DNA of 64,000 nt from Agapetus fuscipes (GCA_951799405.1 OX637346.1:9633215-9697214); one strand, 5' to 3'. Shown: positions 44,249 to 56,862, counted from the first letter of the stretch. The notes: generated by a model not told the origin, from the letters alone. Translations and numbers: made by a program.

Positions 44249-44696
44249 TGTAAGCAGTGTTTTTCATTGCGTTTTAAAAACATAAGATTTACTAAGAGTA
44301 GTACACTCATTATACTCCGTGATGTTTGATGATAAAAATGATGATTATTCTATTGACACCAAGCTTTGTTGCTGTTTAAAGCAGTTGCAATTCTAATGCT
44401 TCCTCCAACTTCACATGGACTTGTAAGCTGACGGCTTTTACAGTAAAAAAAATCACATTTATGTATAAACACTAAACTTCAATGTCAAGAGCACGGTATT
44501 TTAAATTTGTAACTAAAACAGCATCCTAAATACTGTACATTTTTTAACTACGATATCATGTTGCTTAATTAAAATAATAAAAACATAAAATCTTATCACT
44601 CTTTGGGTCTACGAGTCACCTGCATGCCGCTTCATGGCTAAGAGTGGCAGTCAAATAGAGTATTATACTACTTTTCTGTCGTAAAACAGTCTTCAG
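44249..44696. other. Non-coding stretch
   Basis: Nothing recognised. Confidence 0.4.
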
Positions 44697-44846
44697 ACCC
44701 CAAGTTTAATACCTTCCGTTCAAAGTCAATCTAAATAATGTAAAAAAACAAAAACAGCGTTTCCTATGGGAGTTGCAGTTCACATACATTTCTGGTAAAC
44801 CACATGGTTGAGTTAAAACGTACAATTTTATAGTTTGGTGTACTGG
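44697..44846 (+). repeat. Foldback element family D
   Basis: accccaagtttaataccttc, aacaaaaacagcgtttccta and tatagtttggtgtactgg in family order. Confidence 0.55.
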
Positions 44847-47234
44847 TACCGGAGTCAAGCACTTGAGCGCTACGGCGTAGCTGCAGGAGCATCATTAATA
44901 ACTGCGGATCCGGTGTAGCCTCATGGCGCCGCGTAGCACTCGACGGGTGGGCTCTACGCAATTAATGGAGAAACAAAAATTGTATCAAAATTTTACACAG
45001 CTTGTATTCAATTTTGTTACATAAATAAATTGAAGACGAGTTGTATAAAAAAGGCTATTTTATATTTGGTGAAAGAGTTCAGATTCTCGTAGTCTAGGGA
45101 TTTTCATAGGAGAATCTCAAGGGACTTTTTAAATAATAATTATCTTAATAAAGAAATGATATTTTTTTTTTAAATTAAACTAATAGCTTACGCAGTTACA
45201 TATTTTAGAAATACTCTTTTATTTCTCAGAAGACAAAGATTTTTTTAAAGTTTACTAAAACTACCTAAATAAACTTTTCACATGGATTTTTTAATTTGTA
45301 ACTTGTTAGATTTATAGCCGAAATATGACAAGAGCCAGACAGCGCGCGTTATTTTTAGCGCATTGCATTGTTTGAGCACTTTGGCGTAAAAAAATCATAA
45401 AAATTTCAACGATTGGACACCAAACAATATCTGGGAAAAGTATGATTGTGAAACGACATCCATCACGCGCCCCAGATGGACAAACAGTCGGCATTATGAC
45501 AGCGGTAAATCAGTTGGGTGGCCCGTCAGCAATCACATCGCGGCGTGTAGCGATGACCCTTTTTATATACAACAATCTGGTGCGTTTGGCCATACCTCCA
45601 CTTGTAAATTTGTAGCTCACGGGACTGAAATTCTGCGACAAAGAGCGCAATATAAAAAGGATTCCAGAAATCACGGAGTGTAGTGTGAGGATATTTACGT
45701 ATCTACGAGGTCTTCAACGAGGCATCTGTTTAAAATCTGCTTCAAAACTAAAGCCGCGCTCCAGAGAATTCTTTCAACACTTATTGTGATTCTTGCTAGA
45801 GCGCTGAGAACAAAAACACTTTTGAAAGAAGAGAGTCAACCAAAACTTTATCGCACACTTTATTTTATTCACCATCAGAATGTTAAACACAACAATATTT
45901 ATAATCATTATTTACACAAGCCTGTGCCTCTGAAGCTGGGCAAGCTATCTTTTATTTTCTCCTTTGCGATCATTTTTTGTTTTTCTATCTCATATTCAAA
46001 ATTTCCCTATGTTCTTTTTTTTTCATACATACCTATTAAATCCCTTCGTTACATTTGCATTGACTATTTTATACACAACAATCTCATTACTTTGGCCATA
46101 CTTTCGTCTGCTTATTAGTAGGTTATTGGACAGCAACTCTACAACTTAAAACTATAGAGATGAAAATGGTGCCAGAAATCACATCTCACAGTGTAGTTAT
46201 GACTCTTTGTTTACACAAAAATCTGCTTCATACGTGGTGAGGTTGGCACTACTTCTAGAAGTCAACTTATATCATACAGGACTGAAACTTTAAGACAAAC
46301 GGACCTCATTATTATAAAGTTAAATTAGGATTGGACTGCTAGCAATCACGTTTGTTGAAATAATGCAACGTGTTCGAATACTTGATGAGTTGAAATTTAC
46401 GCCTCGGGGTATATATAAAAGTTGTCCGTGGCGATGAGGATGAGGAGGAGTGCTTGCGATCGGTAACTTTGAGACAAGGATATAAAGAAAAAGATCCCTT
46501 ACACGACGGAACAATCACTTAAAGACAACAGCACGGTGGTTGGATCGTTACGGACAGCAAAGTCAAGAGAGAACTGGAGTAGAGTGGTTGCTCCACAAGG
46601 GTCACAACTCTCAGCAATGAGGAACAGCATTAAGAAGAAAGCAGGTAAAAATTTCACAACAGCTCAGTGAACAGCATACTCAAATCATGTACAAGTCGAC
46701 ACGTGTGTGAAGTGCTTTGTACATATACTTTTACACACTTGCCGACTTTTCCCTGTAACGCTTTAGCAGCGTATGCGTCGCGCAATCATTCACCCATTTA
46801 TCAGCGAAAATTATTTCAGCATAAATATTTGCCTGATGTTCAAAATTAAATTACGCTTTTACTTGCCCGGAAGGCTTGTTGGTGAGTGTAATATTATCAC
46901 CGTACATTGTATAAATAAAATGATATCGGATTACAAGCAAGAGAACGGGAAAAGGGAGGCGATAAATTTTAGGTATTTTTGTTTGCATATTGAAACTCGC
47001 ATATGATTTAAATGCCAATTATCAAACATTCAAGAAATGTGAAAATACATTTTGTGATGAATTATTTAAATTTCAAAATTTTACATTCTTTTTGGCTAGC
47101 TGCATTTTCAACGGATTCACAATAAACCTGTTCTTTGTATTCCTCACGCTACTCCTGATAGCAACAGTCACACAAGGATTCAGCACCGATTGTCAAATGA
47201 TTTCTAAATTCTATCGCAAAAATATCACTACATT
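44847..47234. other. Non-coding stretch containing diverged internal duplications
   Basis: Between 45528 and 46345 a ~150-bp motif (agaaatcac.., gtgtag..atgac, tacacaacaatct, ttggccatac, gggactgaaa) recurs three times in diverged form. The 110-codon frame at 45786-46118 lies between copies and has no recognised domain. Elsewhere nothing recognised. Confidence 0.45.
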
Positions 47235-47405
47235 GTTGGTTCATATTAAATGAACGGCCACAAGCTTGACGTGTATACATACTGGATGAATTCTTATGAA
47301 AGAAAATTCCAAACCCCGAATTAAACTCTTGCTGGCCTTCTCTGAAACAGAGGCGAATTTGGCAACAGTAAATCAATTTTTACAGCAAGATAGATTACCC
47401 TTATA
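47235..47405 (-). repeat. SINE-like family A, diverged
   Basis: tcatattaaatgaacggcca, ttctctgaaacagaggcgaa and aatttttacagcaaga. Confidence 0.6.
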
Positions 47406-47782
47406 ACTGGATACCAATCATCGTCATTAAACATATCGTTATCCTAATAATATTGTTAATTTTTTTCAAGAAATGCAAATTAAGAGCTTCCATTATTTCT
47501 CAAAATATTTAATCAAATTCTGACTTGATACGTCATACACCGCATAATGTGTGTTGTAAGTGAGTATAAGGAATACAATTATAATATTCAGAGGTAGTGA
47601 CGTCACGGGATTTGATCTCGCGCTCCCACATCTCGGCGTCACGGTTCTCGGCCTTGCATATTTGCTGAGTTAACGTTCGGTTTATTGGCAATATAAAGTG
47701 GTGAGACGCAACCATAGACCCTGGAGTGGAGGAGGCTCCTGGAAAATCCCTAGCATACAACCCACACCCTAAACTGCACCCG
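47406..47782. other. Non-coding stretch
   Basis: Positions 47590-47760 are less AT-rich (gacgtcacgggatttgatct) but hold no recognised feature. Confidence 0.4.
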
Positions 47783-47899
47783 AGCGTTTTACCAAAAGTG
47801 TACAAAAACTAAACGCTCACCAGAGGTGCTTTTTTCATTTTTGTGTTATTTTGTAAACGCTACGGTCGAGTTTACACGTAAAGTGATAGTTGTGGTACA
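47783..47899 (+). repeat. Foldback element family D, left end lost
   Basis: gagcgttttaccaaaagtgt, aaaaactaaacgctcaccag and acgctacggtcgagtttaca. Confidence 0.55.
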
Positions 47900-48007
47900 A
47901 GAATGGGGCGCGAACGAGATCCACAATCTCACGGGGATGGAGTTACAGCGTGCATTGTAGAATAAGGTGAATAAGGTACCTGATGTGCGAGGCGCCTTCT
48001 TGGAGAT

Positions 48008-48075
48008 GTTATGGTAAGTGATAAGTGGTAAGTGATAAGTAGTAAGTATTAAGAAGTTAGTGATAAATGGTAGGT
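48008..48075. repeat. Short imperfect tandem repeat (taagtgg/taagtga)n
   Basis: Repeated 7-10-bp units taagtgataagtggtaagtg decay to the right. It directly precedes a SINE B copy. Confidence 0.7.
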
Positions 48076-48089
48076 ACCTTAGTAGCTAT

Positions 48090-48362
48090 ATTTATAGTGT
48101 AACTTCTGTAACTTCTTAACTATAATGTAACTTCTTCATGTATTTTACAAGTAACCACTTCAGTTAATATGAAGGTTTCCAAGCTCCCTAAGGGCTAGTA
48201 CTCATTTTTAGTGAAGGCTGAGTACACCTTGCCGGTATTTTATGTTGGGATTTGAAATAAATCCCGAAACGGAAATCATTTCTGAGACCCTCAGTGGGGC
48301 TCGAAACCGAGCTCTCGGAATGAAATGCAAGCACTCTACCGACTGAGCTATCGAAAGACTTA
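48090..48362 (-). repeat. SINE family B, full-length
   Basis: Reverse order ends in an excellent head: cagtggggctcgaaaccgag (B-box) and gcaagcactctaccgactga (A-box). Confidence 0.8.
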
Positions 48363-48444
48363 GTGGTACGTTATGATTGATGGTAAGTTGGAAAGCAAAG
48401 ACTGGAGGCATTTACATTGTGCTTGCCTTTTTGTACATTTTTTG

Positions 48445-48484
48445 ACCGGCCCGTAGTCTAGTGGTTAGCGCTGCGTACTCGTGG
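48445..48484 (+). repeat. SINE family C head fragment
   Basis: accggcccgtagtctagtgg followed by ttagcgctgcgtactcgtgg; interrupted at the anticodon-loop position by the LINE tail that follows. Confidence 0.6.
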
Positions 48485-48554
48485 TCAGATTAGTGTATTA
48501 GACATCTATTCAAGCAAAACAGAAATCAATTTTCGCTTCCCGTTCAAATCTCTA

Positions 48555-48824
48555 AAATCAATTTGCCGTTATTATCTCCTCATCGGCCATGTAATGCGAC
48601 AATAAGGTCTCTTGCATGCCATAATGGAGGGGGTGACCGAAGGGACCAACTCTAGGGGACGCCCACGCCAAGAGTACCTGGAGGACCTGCTGGTGGACGT
48701 GCGCTGCTCAACATATGCAGACCTAAAAAGAGCCGCACAAGACAGGGAGGAATGGAGAACAAGAGTAAAAGATATTGCTGCAAACCAATCCTAGGATTGA
48801 AACAGGAGAAGAAGAAGAAGAAGA
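48555..48824 (+). pseudogene. LINE reverse transcriptase C-terminal tail with (GAA)n end
   Basis: Translation gives LLIGHVMRQ, then a stop, then GLLHAIMEGVTEGTNSRGRP and AAQDREEWRTRV before the stop at 48794. This is the standard C-terminus of several non-LTR reverse transcriptases. It ends in gaagaagaagaagaag. The internal stop and missing catalytic part make it a pseudogene. Its left end interrupts a SINE C head. Confidence 0.7.
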
Positions 48825-49523
48825 TCTCCTCATAAAATGTTCATACAACTTTCGACAGCAATTGAACTTACTCGAAAATTGACGCTCTTTTTTGGCGATG
48901 ACTAACTATCAAACATTATAAATAATATGTTGTCGTCGTTTATGTCACCACGCACTATGTTTTAAATAAATAACAGCAAATTACTCACTTCAAACAAATT
49001 TTAGTTTTTTTTTTGTAGGCGAGTAACATAACGGTATAGATTTGAGGTCAAAAACATAATATTATATCATTAACGTCAAACTAACTTTGAAAGTGTGTTT
49101 TCTGTGCAAAAAGTGTTGCGCAAAGTCTTGATGTGAACAGGGTTCCATACAGAAGCACGGAGTAATCAAATCACCTCTTCACACTCCGGCTTTATGGCTT
49201 TTGCCTGGAAAATTAACGTACGTATCGCTAGCGAGCATCGGATATTATGTGTGTGTGTGTGCTTTAACGAAGAAGCTCAAATTTACGACGTTAATGATTA
49301 ATGTGAGAATATAAGGTTAAGTTAAACGTGCGACGGCATAAATTTGTATAAATGTCCTGGGTATATCTTCTGATACGGTAAATGAAAAAAGTAGATGAGA
49401 ATTAAAAAAAAATGTAATGTGATGTAAGATGTTGCTCTATACTCTTATTTTGTCAATCCAACACTACACAAGATGGGATGTTTTTTTGGCTGTTTTTGTG
49501 TGAATCACAATATTAGTTTTGAT
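48825..49523. other. Non-coding stretch
   Basis: A (GT)6 run lies at about 49250-49261. No gene recognised. Confidence 0.4.
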
Positions 49524-49608
49524 TTTGCAAGCAATACTCAGTTGCTGTAAGGCTGGACCAACCTTTGAGTAAAGATATTTTTTTCAACTTAGCGAAGAGA
49601 ATGTTTAA
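49524..49608 (-). repeat. SINE family C fragment
   Basis: gcaagcaatactcagttgct, gtaaggctggaccaaccttt and caacttagcgaagagaatgt, reverse of the family body. Confidence 0.6.
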
Positions 49609-50089
49609 CAAATTAAATGTTATTTGTACATCGATATTGTGAAGATTAAATTTAAATTAATAATGTATTATTATATTATTGTACTATTATTAATGTATAA
49701 TTATATTATTAATTAATAATACAATTTTTTTCTTATTATCAACTCGTCAAGAACAACTTTATGTTCCATTTTTACATAATTTATAATATGTTTTTATTTT
49801 TATTTTGAATTGAATTCATAATGCTAGTTTGCATGTGAAAAATAAGAATTTAGCTGTAAAAAAAAAATGCTAGTGAATGCAAAAAATAAAAAAAACCCGA
49901 TACTGTTTTATTATATTTCATATGTTCCTAAAGGTTGTAGGTATGTTGTTTTGATTTAGATCATAGTTATTTGCTGATGTCTGTATTAATGTGAAAGAAG
50001 TATACAAAGATAGAGATTACAAAGATAACTAGACAAGCTTTTGTATATGGGTACCTATCCCTATTAAAACGGTGGTTGTATGCGGTTAC
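49609..50089. other. Very AT-rich non-coding stretch
   Basis: Contains tattaatgtattatta-type repeats at 49660-49725. No gene recognised. Confidence 0.4.
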
Positions 50090-50104
50090 TAGATATAATT
50101 TTTT

Positions 50105-50240
50105 TGTAGCTATCATCATCATCATCGTAGATGGCATGACCACCCGAAGTGCATCTCGGCCTTCATGATTAACCGTAGCCACCGCTGCCTGTCCAACGCC
50201 TTCTTTCTTAAGACGCAAACTCCTACCGCACAAAAATCTG
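50105..50240 (-). repeat. Unassigned retroelement 3' end with (ATG)n tail
   Basis: In the minus direction a GC-richer segment (gccgagatgcacttcgggtg) ends in catctacgatgatgatgatg. The microsatellite tail suggests the 3' end of a LINE or SINE, but no coding motif is certain. Confidence 0.35.
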
Positions 50241-50487
50241 ACACCAGTAACCTTAATTTTTAATCACTAAAAAATAAAATCAAAATAAGGAATGATGACG
50301 TCATAAAAATATAAAGTGCGTTGTATGGAAATAATATTTTGTTAGCAACAGTTGGTAACGATTTAGAATATCCTAATAAAGGAAAGTAATACAGGTAATA
50401 AGGGAGTAAGCTGTGGGTTTATTGAATAAAGCAAATACATTATTTAATATAAACAAACCAAAATTGTAGCTCGAAACCAGTCGCAAA

Positions 50488-50620
50488 ACTATAAAACTTT
50501 ACCATAGCGCTTACAAAAAAATATACAGAAACTGAAACAGTGCCTGGAGTGAGAGTTTTAGTTTTGATATACTTTATTAAACGCTTTGGCTGAGTTTGAT
50601 CACAAAGGTTTGTACTTGGT
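50488..50620 (+). repeat. Foldback element family D
   Basis: cagaaactgaaacagtgcct, agtgagagttttagtttt and gctttggctgagttt, ending tttgtacttggtgtgctgg. Confidence 0.65.
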
Positions 50621-51034
50621 GTGCTGGAATAATGTAGGTGTCATATGGCCCTGGAAGACGTTACCCGAAACTTTATTAATAATGATACTGGTGGCTGGAT
50701 GAAAGTAGACAGGTGAGCTGAGACTTGATATTATGTTAGTAGAACATACAGGTGATAGAGAGAATACCCCAAGTGGTATCTTTCTATTAGCTATCCACTG
50801 AAATACACATTTGGTTCTTACATAAGAAATATTGAAAGTGAAGTCATATGTATTTCATGATTTTAATGTTTAAAAATAAGATACGAAAATGTGATCCCAG
50901 CCTGATTTTTTTGTACAAACATAAAATGATGAAATCATGTTAAAATTAAGGATTTATAAGAATTTAAATTGAAATGATATGCGAAAAATGATCGATCAAA
51001 GTGTATGCCATTTTGATCATTTTAACAGTGCCTC
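50621..51034. other. Non-coding stretch
   Basis: Nothing recognised. Confidence 0.4.
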
Positions 51035-51320
51035 GGTCACCATTCCGCTAGGTGTGGTCAGAGCCTTTATAGAGTTGCCTCAATTTTTCTCATCTTTAAT
51101 TTTTACAGATCTTTTTAAAAACCATTCACTACGCCCGAATCAATATTTTTAAATTCTCTCAATGTTTCCCATTCTTAAATAATGTATACCATCTGATCAA
51201 GCTATACTTTACTCGGTCTTTCTTTTCGCATTTCTTCTTTATACATACTTTGTCAGTTTTCCATCATCCACTTATTCTATAGTACGTCCAAAACATCTCG
51301 TGATATATTTTGTACATTTT
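51035..51320 (-). pseudogene. LINE reverse transcriptase tail, heavily decayed
   Basis: Nucleotide similarity to 4381-4690: ccattccgctaggtgtggtc, agagttgcctcaatttttc, atacatactttgtcagtttt. The reading frame is destroyed. Confidence 0.65.
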
Positions 51321-51847
51321 CAAATATCAAAAATAAATAAAAATTATAACAGCAAATGCCAACGATTGTTCCCGAACTCTATTTTATTCCCAGATTTAAC
51401 GTTTCACGAAATACAAAAAAAATATCCTGTTGTTTTTTTATTCCAAAATTATATGGCTGCATAATGCTTTTTCTTGCAGACCCTTAATTTTTCATCATCC
51501 CTGGCTGTAATACTCAAAGGGGTCATTGTATGGGGCTGAAATATTCTGCCCCGACCATTCTCTTTCGCATACTCTCAAGTACATAAATGAATTGGCTCAG
51601 CCAAGTATGAATCTGCTTTGCATTTTTGTGATTCTTTTATGAAAAAATATTTTCGTCTGTTTAGATGCAAAGTGTTGAGAGAAATGGAATACAAGATGAG
51701 GGAAAAGTTTTGCTTGAATTGCAAAAAAACTGTAAGTATAGGTTTGTTTAGGCAGTTGACCTTTCTTTGATCTTTGTATAATTGAAGTTAAAAAAAAATT
51801 AACATTTTTTTGTACCAGCACGCATACAAGTAAATACGTATAAGTTG
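51321..51847. other. AT-rich non-coding stretch
   Basis: Nothing recognised; the 89-codon minus frame at 51597-51866 ends inside a family A copy. Confidence 0.4.
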
Positions 51848-51996
51848 TAGCTTGCTCATGCGGCATGTTTCTTTACAAAAGAGACCCAAATCTCAAAGGA
51901 TCTTATATTCAATTCATGTTGATGTGGATGTTGGCAAAAGTGAATAAATTTTAATTATGGATGGTCATTCTCATACTAAAGTTATATAAGTCAAGG
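51848..51996 (-). repeat. SINE-like family A, diverged
   Basis: gctcatgcggcatgtttctt, acccaaatctcaaaggatct and tggatggtcattctcatact. Confidence 0.6.
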
Positions 51997-52867
51997 AACT
52001 TTAATGAGAAAAATACTGAAAATGGATCAGACAGAAATACCTTGTATAAATATAAATCTTTTGTGTACATTGCATTGAATTCGATAGATCTTTTGAATCA
52101 TTTACGTTTTATATCACAAGACAAATATAAACTTGCTCTAAAATATGTTTCCTGAAATCTGAAGTATGTTTCTCGTTAAGTTTAACTTGAATACAAAACA
52201 TCTTTCTCAAAATGAATATACATTTTCTTCAAATATATTTTATTGTTGCGCATGATTTCCACAGTAAAATGATAAAACGAAACCAATTACTTAAAAAAAA
52301 ACTATTCTAGCAAATTCCTCGCGGACTGTTCAATGCTTTCAATCGCTCTCCCCTGCTGCCATCTTTTCTAGGGGTTCGTACCTAAGCGGCAAAGGAATTT
52401 TATGGTCGGTCGGTATTTTCTGTTCTGTGAAAAACTGCTCAACTGTGCATGTCAACTCCACTACCCCGCTGCATTCTTTCCAGAGAAAAGATCTTTTTTT
52501 CGCGAAGGCAGAAAAAAAGAAAAATTCCCTCGTACCCTAAACGAAAAAGTTTGAAGCGAAAGTTTCGAGGCGACTCAATTTTATAATGCGACAGAGGCTT
52601 TTAATAAAGTCGCAATTTTTCTTTTGCCTCTCGCACAATGGGTGATTATTGATATTGTTTGCAAACTAGGCGATTTGTCTACGTCAACTGGAATTTAAAA
52701 GGGAAAAGTTTCTGCTGGGTGGCGGCGTGTGCGTATAGAAGAAAACTGACGAAATGTGACAGTCTTGAATATCATTATATAAGTTATGATTGATTTCGCT
52801 AGCTTTTTGCAAATGTATTAACATACCAAATTCAAAGAAAATGTTGGACAATATAATAATTTTTATA
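51997..52867. other. Non-coding stretch with a repeat-free, less AT-rich block
   Basis: Positions 52310-52680 are repeat-free and mixed in composition (cgctctcccctgctgccatc). No gene recognised. Confidence 0.4.
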
Positions 52868-53112
52868 ATCTGTAACCTAAGTTGCAAAGATACATTAACA
52901 TTTGAAATTAATATTAAATTCATGCTCACAAACAGACACGTGTTAGTTCTCGCTTACAAATGTCACATGTGTACTTACAAATCAAAAGCCATACCTTGAA
53001 TATAAACCCATCAACTTTTGAGTACTTCCCTACAACAAGGGTGACATTAGCAAAGTGAATCATATCTTACAGAATGGGTGGTCAGCCTCATATCAACCTA
53101 TAAGTCAATGGA
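52868..53112 (-). repeat. SINE-like family A, full-length
   Basis: ctgtaacctaagttgcaaag to cctcatatcaacctataagt. The usual ccctgaaacagg is altered to ccctacaacaagg. Confidence 0.75.
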
Positions 53113-53544
53113 TTTTTTAGAATTTCATGGCAATATTATAAATTTAATCACAGCGGACTAGTATTATTTTTGAATTGAATAAACACGAAGTTACGTGGTG
53201 TGTTTTACCATTGTTGTATAACAAAAACCACCCTATGATAATGTTTCATAAATAACACAATACGTTTAAAATTCCAAGAAGATATAAATGAATGAATTCC
53301 AAGTACTCATATTTGTATTTGCAAGTAACTTTTTTGCTGTGAAAACATTGCCGATTTTTCTTACTGTTGTAAATTAAAAATATTTCTTGTATTTTTTTCT
53401 CCATTCACTAAACATGTACATTCTTTTATTGTTGTAAAAAAGACTTCTTAGTGAAATATTTTTTGTAAGTGATTCAAGGAAATCTCAATTTATAGATGGG
53501 CTTATGTGACAATTGATTGTATTAGATTCACATTCAACATTTCA
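53113..53544. other. AT-rich non-coding stretch
   Basis: Nothing recognised. Confidence 0.4.
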
Positions 53545-53785
53545 TGACTTATAGATTAGTATTAGACTGACGATACATGCTGTAAAAAATTGGTTTACTT
53601 TGCCAATGTCACCCCTGTTTCAGGAAAGATCAGCAAAAGTTGCAGGGCTGTTAATTTGACGTTTTGTTTTTAAAAGTGTAAGTACAAATGCAGCATTTGT
53701 AAGTATGTGTCTGTTTATGGGAATGTATTCAATATGAATTTTAATTTTAATACATTTTTGCAACTAATACTATAGATTACAGACG
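53545..53785 (+). repeat. SINE-like family A, full-length
   Basis: catgacttatagattagtat to tttgcaactaatactataga, including gccaatgtcacccctgtttc. It is inverted relative to the previous copy 430 bp away. Confidence 0.75.
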
Positions 53786-55261
53786 CGTAGACTCTAATTT
53801 TCAATTTCTATTCAATAATCGGTTTACGCTAAAACAGACTCGCTGAGACTTTGGTGGCATGTTAAAAACGCAATAAAAACATTCTAACATCTGGTTTGAG
53901 CTTGTTCGGTTCACGTAATTCCCATTCACAAGTCATATGATATTCATCAGGTCGCCAATAAGCCGAGATCGACTCGTGGCTCGTCCTGCACATGCCACAT
54001 GTATCCTCTTCTGCAGCCGACACGCCGACGGTCTGCCCTCTCGCGTCTCGTTTGGCATTCATGATCTAATCAAAACATGTCCCCACTCTGGGAGAGAGTA
54101 CATCAAGGGGACAGGAGGGATGAGCAGGAGATAGGTGGGGAGGGGGAGTGTACATACACACCCACCCTTCAATGTAAACAGTATACAGCTGCTGTAATGC
54201 CATTTAGTTGTTAGTCTAGATGAGTTTATTCGTAAAGAAAGTTTCATAAACGTTCTCAAGCGTCAAATTGACACGTAAATTTAAATAAAAATATTTTTTA
54301 TTTTAAAGGGTTGGCTTGCTCATATTTTTTTTTATCGTCGAGTAAACAAATTCATTTAAAAATTCAAATAGATGCTGGGTTATATATACTTCAATGCTCA
54401 TTTTAGAGTGTCTAGGATTTATAACCTTAATCTGACAAACGTTAGATATGTAATAGGTCTCAGATAAGAAAATATATAAATGTAGTCATACGTCTATTTA
54501 AATATGCCGAACAAGTTTTATTCATAAAGCCGCGTTTCAGCAATTGACATTGCGCTGGTAGATATCACAGACAAAATAATTATGATTAACATAACAAATC
54601 TCCTTGTATAAGCTAGTCTATGGTGTCAATGTATTTTTGTTTTTGAAGTTAAGACAATTAATTTAACAATAATTTAAAAACAACGAGTAGAAAAGAAAAG
54701 AGAGACTTAATTATATTCTGATATCATTTGCTATAAACATCGTCTCATCAAAGAGGGAAATATATATATTAGTGATGATTACAACCTACGACTCTTTTAA
54801 ATGCAAAATGCAGCACAATTCTTCAAAACGAGGTCAATAAATCGAGCAAATTGAACTCGCTGAAACGCGCAGAGCAAATGTAGAAGCTACATAATATGTT
54901 ATGAAACTCTTGTAAGGATGCATAAAAATGGGACAGATTCACGACTTGATAGTTGAATGGAGGGAAAATTCTTACGCTCTAAAGTAGAAGAAATGATGTC
55001 AAGAAGAGAGGAAAAAAATCATGTTGAAATGACAGTGCATCAAAAAAAGATGTCGAATGAAAAAATGATCACCCACTGCGAAAACAATGAAGAAGATTTT
55101 TTTCATCTTATCTGAGTACTGAGGAAATCCACCAACATGCCTGATAGAGAAAGTTAAAATAATAAATAGCACGATAGTTCATTTGGTGTGATTCATTTTT
55201 TTTGTGAATCACAACTGAAGAACCCTCTGAATGTTTGTTCTTCAATACTTGTTACCAATTT
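53786..55261. other. Non-coding stretch, GC-richer block at its start
   Basis: Positions 53900-54070 are GC-richer (gacacgccgacggtctgccc) with short opposing frames but no recognised gene. The remainder is AT-rich. Confidence 0.4.
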
Positions 55262-55443
55262 TGAAAGCTACTAGTTGCTTTAAGGCTGTATAAATCTTAG
55301 CAATCAGCTTTTGGGTAATAAAGTTTAATCCAGTAAAGAATATATTATAACAAATAATGTTTCGTTTGTGCTCTGCTGGGAATCAAACTTCTGACTCCTG
55401 TGTACAAGTCCGTAGCGGTGTCCACTAGACTACGGACGCATAT
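55262..55443 (-). repeat. SINE family C
   Basis: ctagttgctttaaggctgta, gtgctctgctgggaatcaaa (B-box side) and gtccactagactacggacgc (A-box side), reverse orientation. Confidence 0.7.
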
Positions 55444-55720
55444 GACGAAGGCAAAGGGACATTGTTTTTCTGTTCTACATTTTCATTTACCCTAAATCTA
55501 CCAAGCCCTTCAAATTTGGGCATTCAATTCGTACTGCTTATCAGAAAATTCCTGTGGGTCTATTCCTTTTATTTTTTATTCGTTCTGAATTTTTCGTGAA
55601 GATTTTATGATGTAGTAAGTAAACATTTAATCTGATAATAAGACGTGAGTATGAAAAAAAAAATTCGAAATAATGTGTCACATCCAATGTGCTCGTTTGT
55701 GTAAAATTGGAAATAATGTT

Positions 55721-55876
55721 TCCGGTCGATAGCTCAGTTGGTAGAGTGCTTGCATTCCATGCCGTGAGCTTGCCGGCCCCCTTACCTATAAAAATAAATA
55801 GGTACAACTCGCCACATGCGACCTCTTCGGGGATAACGCGGAAAGAAGTTACACCATTTGCGTAGCTTAGTTGCGT
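55721..55876 (+). repeat. SINE family B with internal deletion
   Basis: Head tccggtcgatagctcagttg joins directly, at gtgagcttgcc, to the 3' body ggcccccttacctataaaaa. The B-box and middle are deleted. Confidence 0.75.
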
Positions 55877-56154
55877 TTTATCCGTGAACTTCGTACCAGC
55901 TATAGAACACACTGATGTTGTGAAGCTGTTTTCTGTTTTACGATTGATGAACAGCATTGTTAGTAAATGCTACATAGCAATACAATTTGCCTGTTGTATC
56001 CACTTGTCTGACGAAGATTATTCGCAAAAAGTTATACGAGTACATCCGGCTGGTGGGCGCAGTACGCGCGACTTGGTTCACGAGTGGGCGCGGACCGGTT
56101 CAAGTGCTCGCAGCTCGGGTCAAAAGTGTATGGAGGGCTTGTTCATACTGCACT
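55877..56154. other. Non-coding stretch
   Basis: Nothing recognised. Positions 56030-56120 are GC-richer. Confidence 0.35.
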
Positions 56155-56296
56155 CAAAGTATAAAACTCATCCCTTGCGTTTGACAATAAACCTATTCAA
56201 ACTAAGCCGCTCTCTAGAGGGGCTTTTTCAGTTTCTGTAAATTTCACGGTTAAAGCTTTGGAAGAGTTTGGAAGTAAAGTTTTGCGTACTTGGGAT
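56155..56296 (+). repeat. Foldback element family D
   Basis: aagtataaaactcatccctt and agttttgcgtacttggga are inverted ends; the centre reads ccgctctctagaggggcttt. Confidence 0.65.
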
Positions 56297-56574
56297 ATTG
56301 TTCACGAGCACTCCAAGACTATGTGCTCATCCCGGCGCCATACGAAATGTGAGATAAATTTTCCATCGAAGCGTGCACTTGAACGGTGTTCGGGTTGAGT
56401 GCTCGCCGCTTTGAAATTGTTGGGAAATTATGCAAGTGACGTATGAAGTGAGAGCTATTTTCTTGAATATTGTTTACAAGTTTACAACACACAAAAAAAC
56501 CGTTTTGGATTTTCTCTGATGATTCACACAAAAAGAATACTAAAAATATTTCACTTACTCATAGACAGGTCCGT

Positions 56575-56742
56575 ATTAAAGGCAATTCGAGTGGTGCAGC
56601 CGAACCAAGGCCCCCGCGTCCTAGGGGCCCCTAAGACGTTGTATATATATTTTTTATCTTTTTTTATGTGGGAGTAGGAAAGAAGGGAGTTGCAGTCCCT
56701 CATGATTTTCCCGCATCAGAGCCCCCAGCTGATCCAGGCCTG
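56575..56742. mobile_element. Possible hAT-like MITE
   Basis: Left end caggtccgtattaaaggcaa and right end agctgatccaggcctg are weakly inverted. Internal ggcccccgcgtcctaggggc is GC-rich. No matching 8-bp flanks were found. Confidence 0.4.
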
Positions 56743-56850
56743 GCGGTACTTTTATCAAAGACCAGCTTGATAACAAATGGGTCTTGATTGAGAAATATGC
56801 CAGACTAGTGACGATCAAGCATGTTGAGGGTTCTTGATTCTATCAACTAA
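56743..56850 (+). repeat. SINE C variant tail fragment
   Basis: cttttatcaaagaccagctt, aacaaatgggtcttgattg and gttgagggttcttgatt follow the long-tail C variant. Confidence 0.5.
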
Positions 56851-56862
56851 TATTTATTATTT

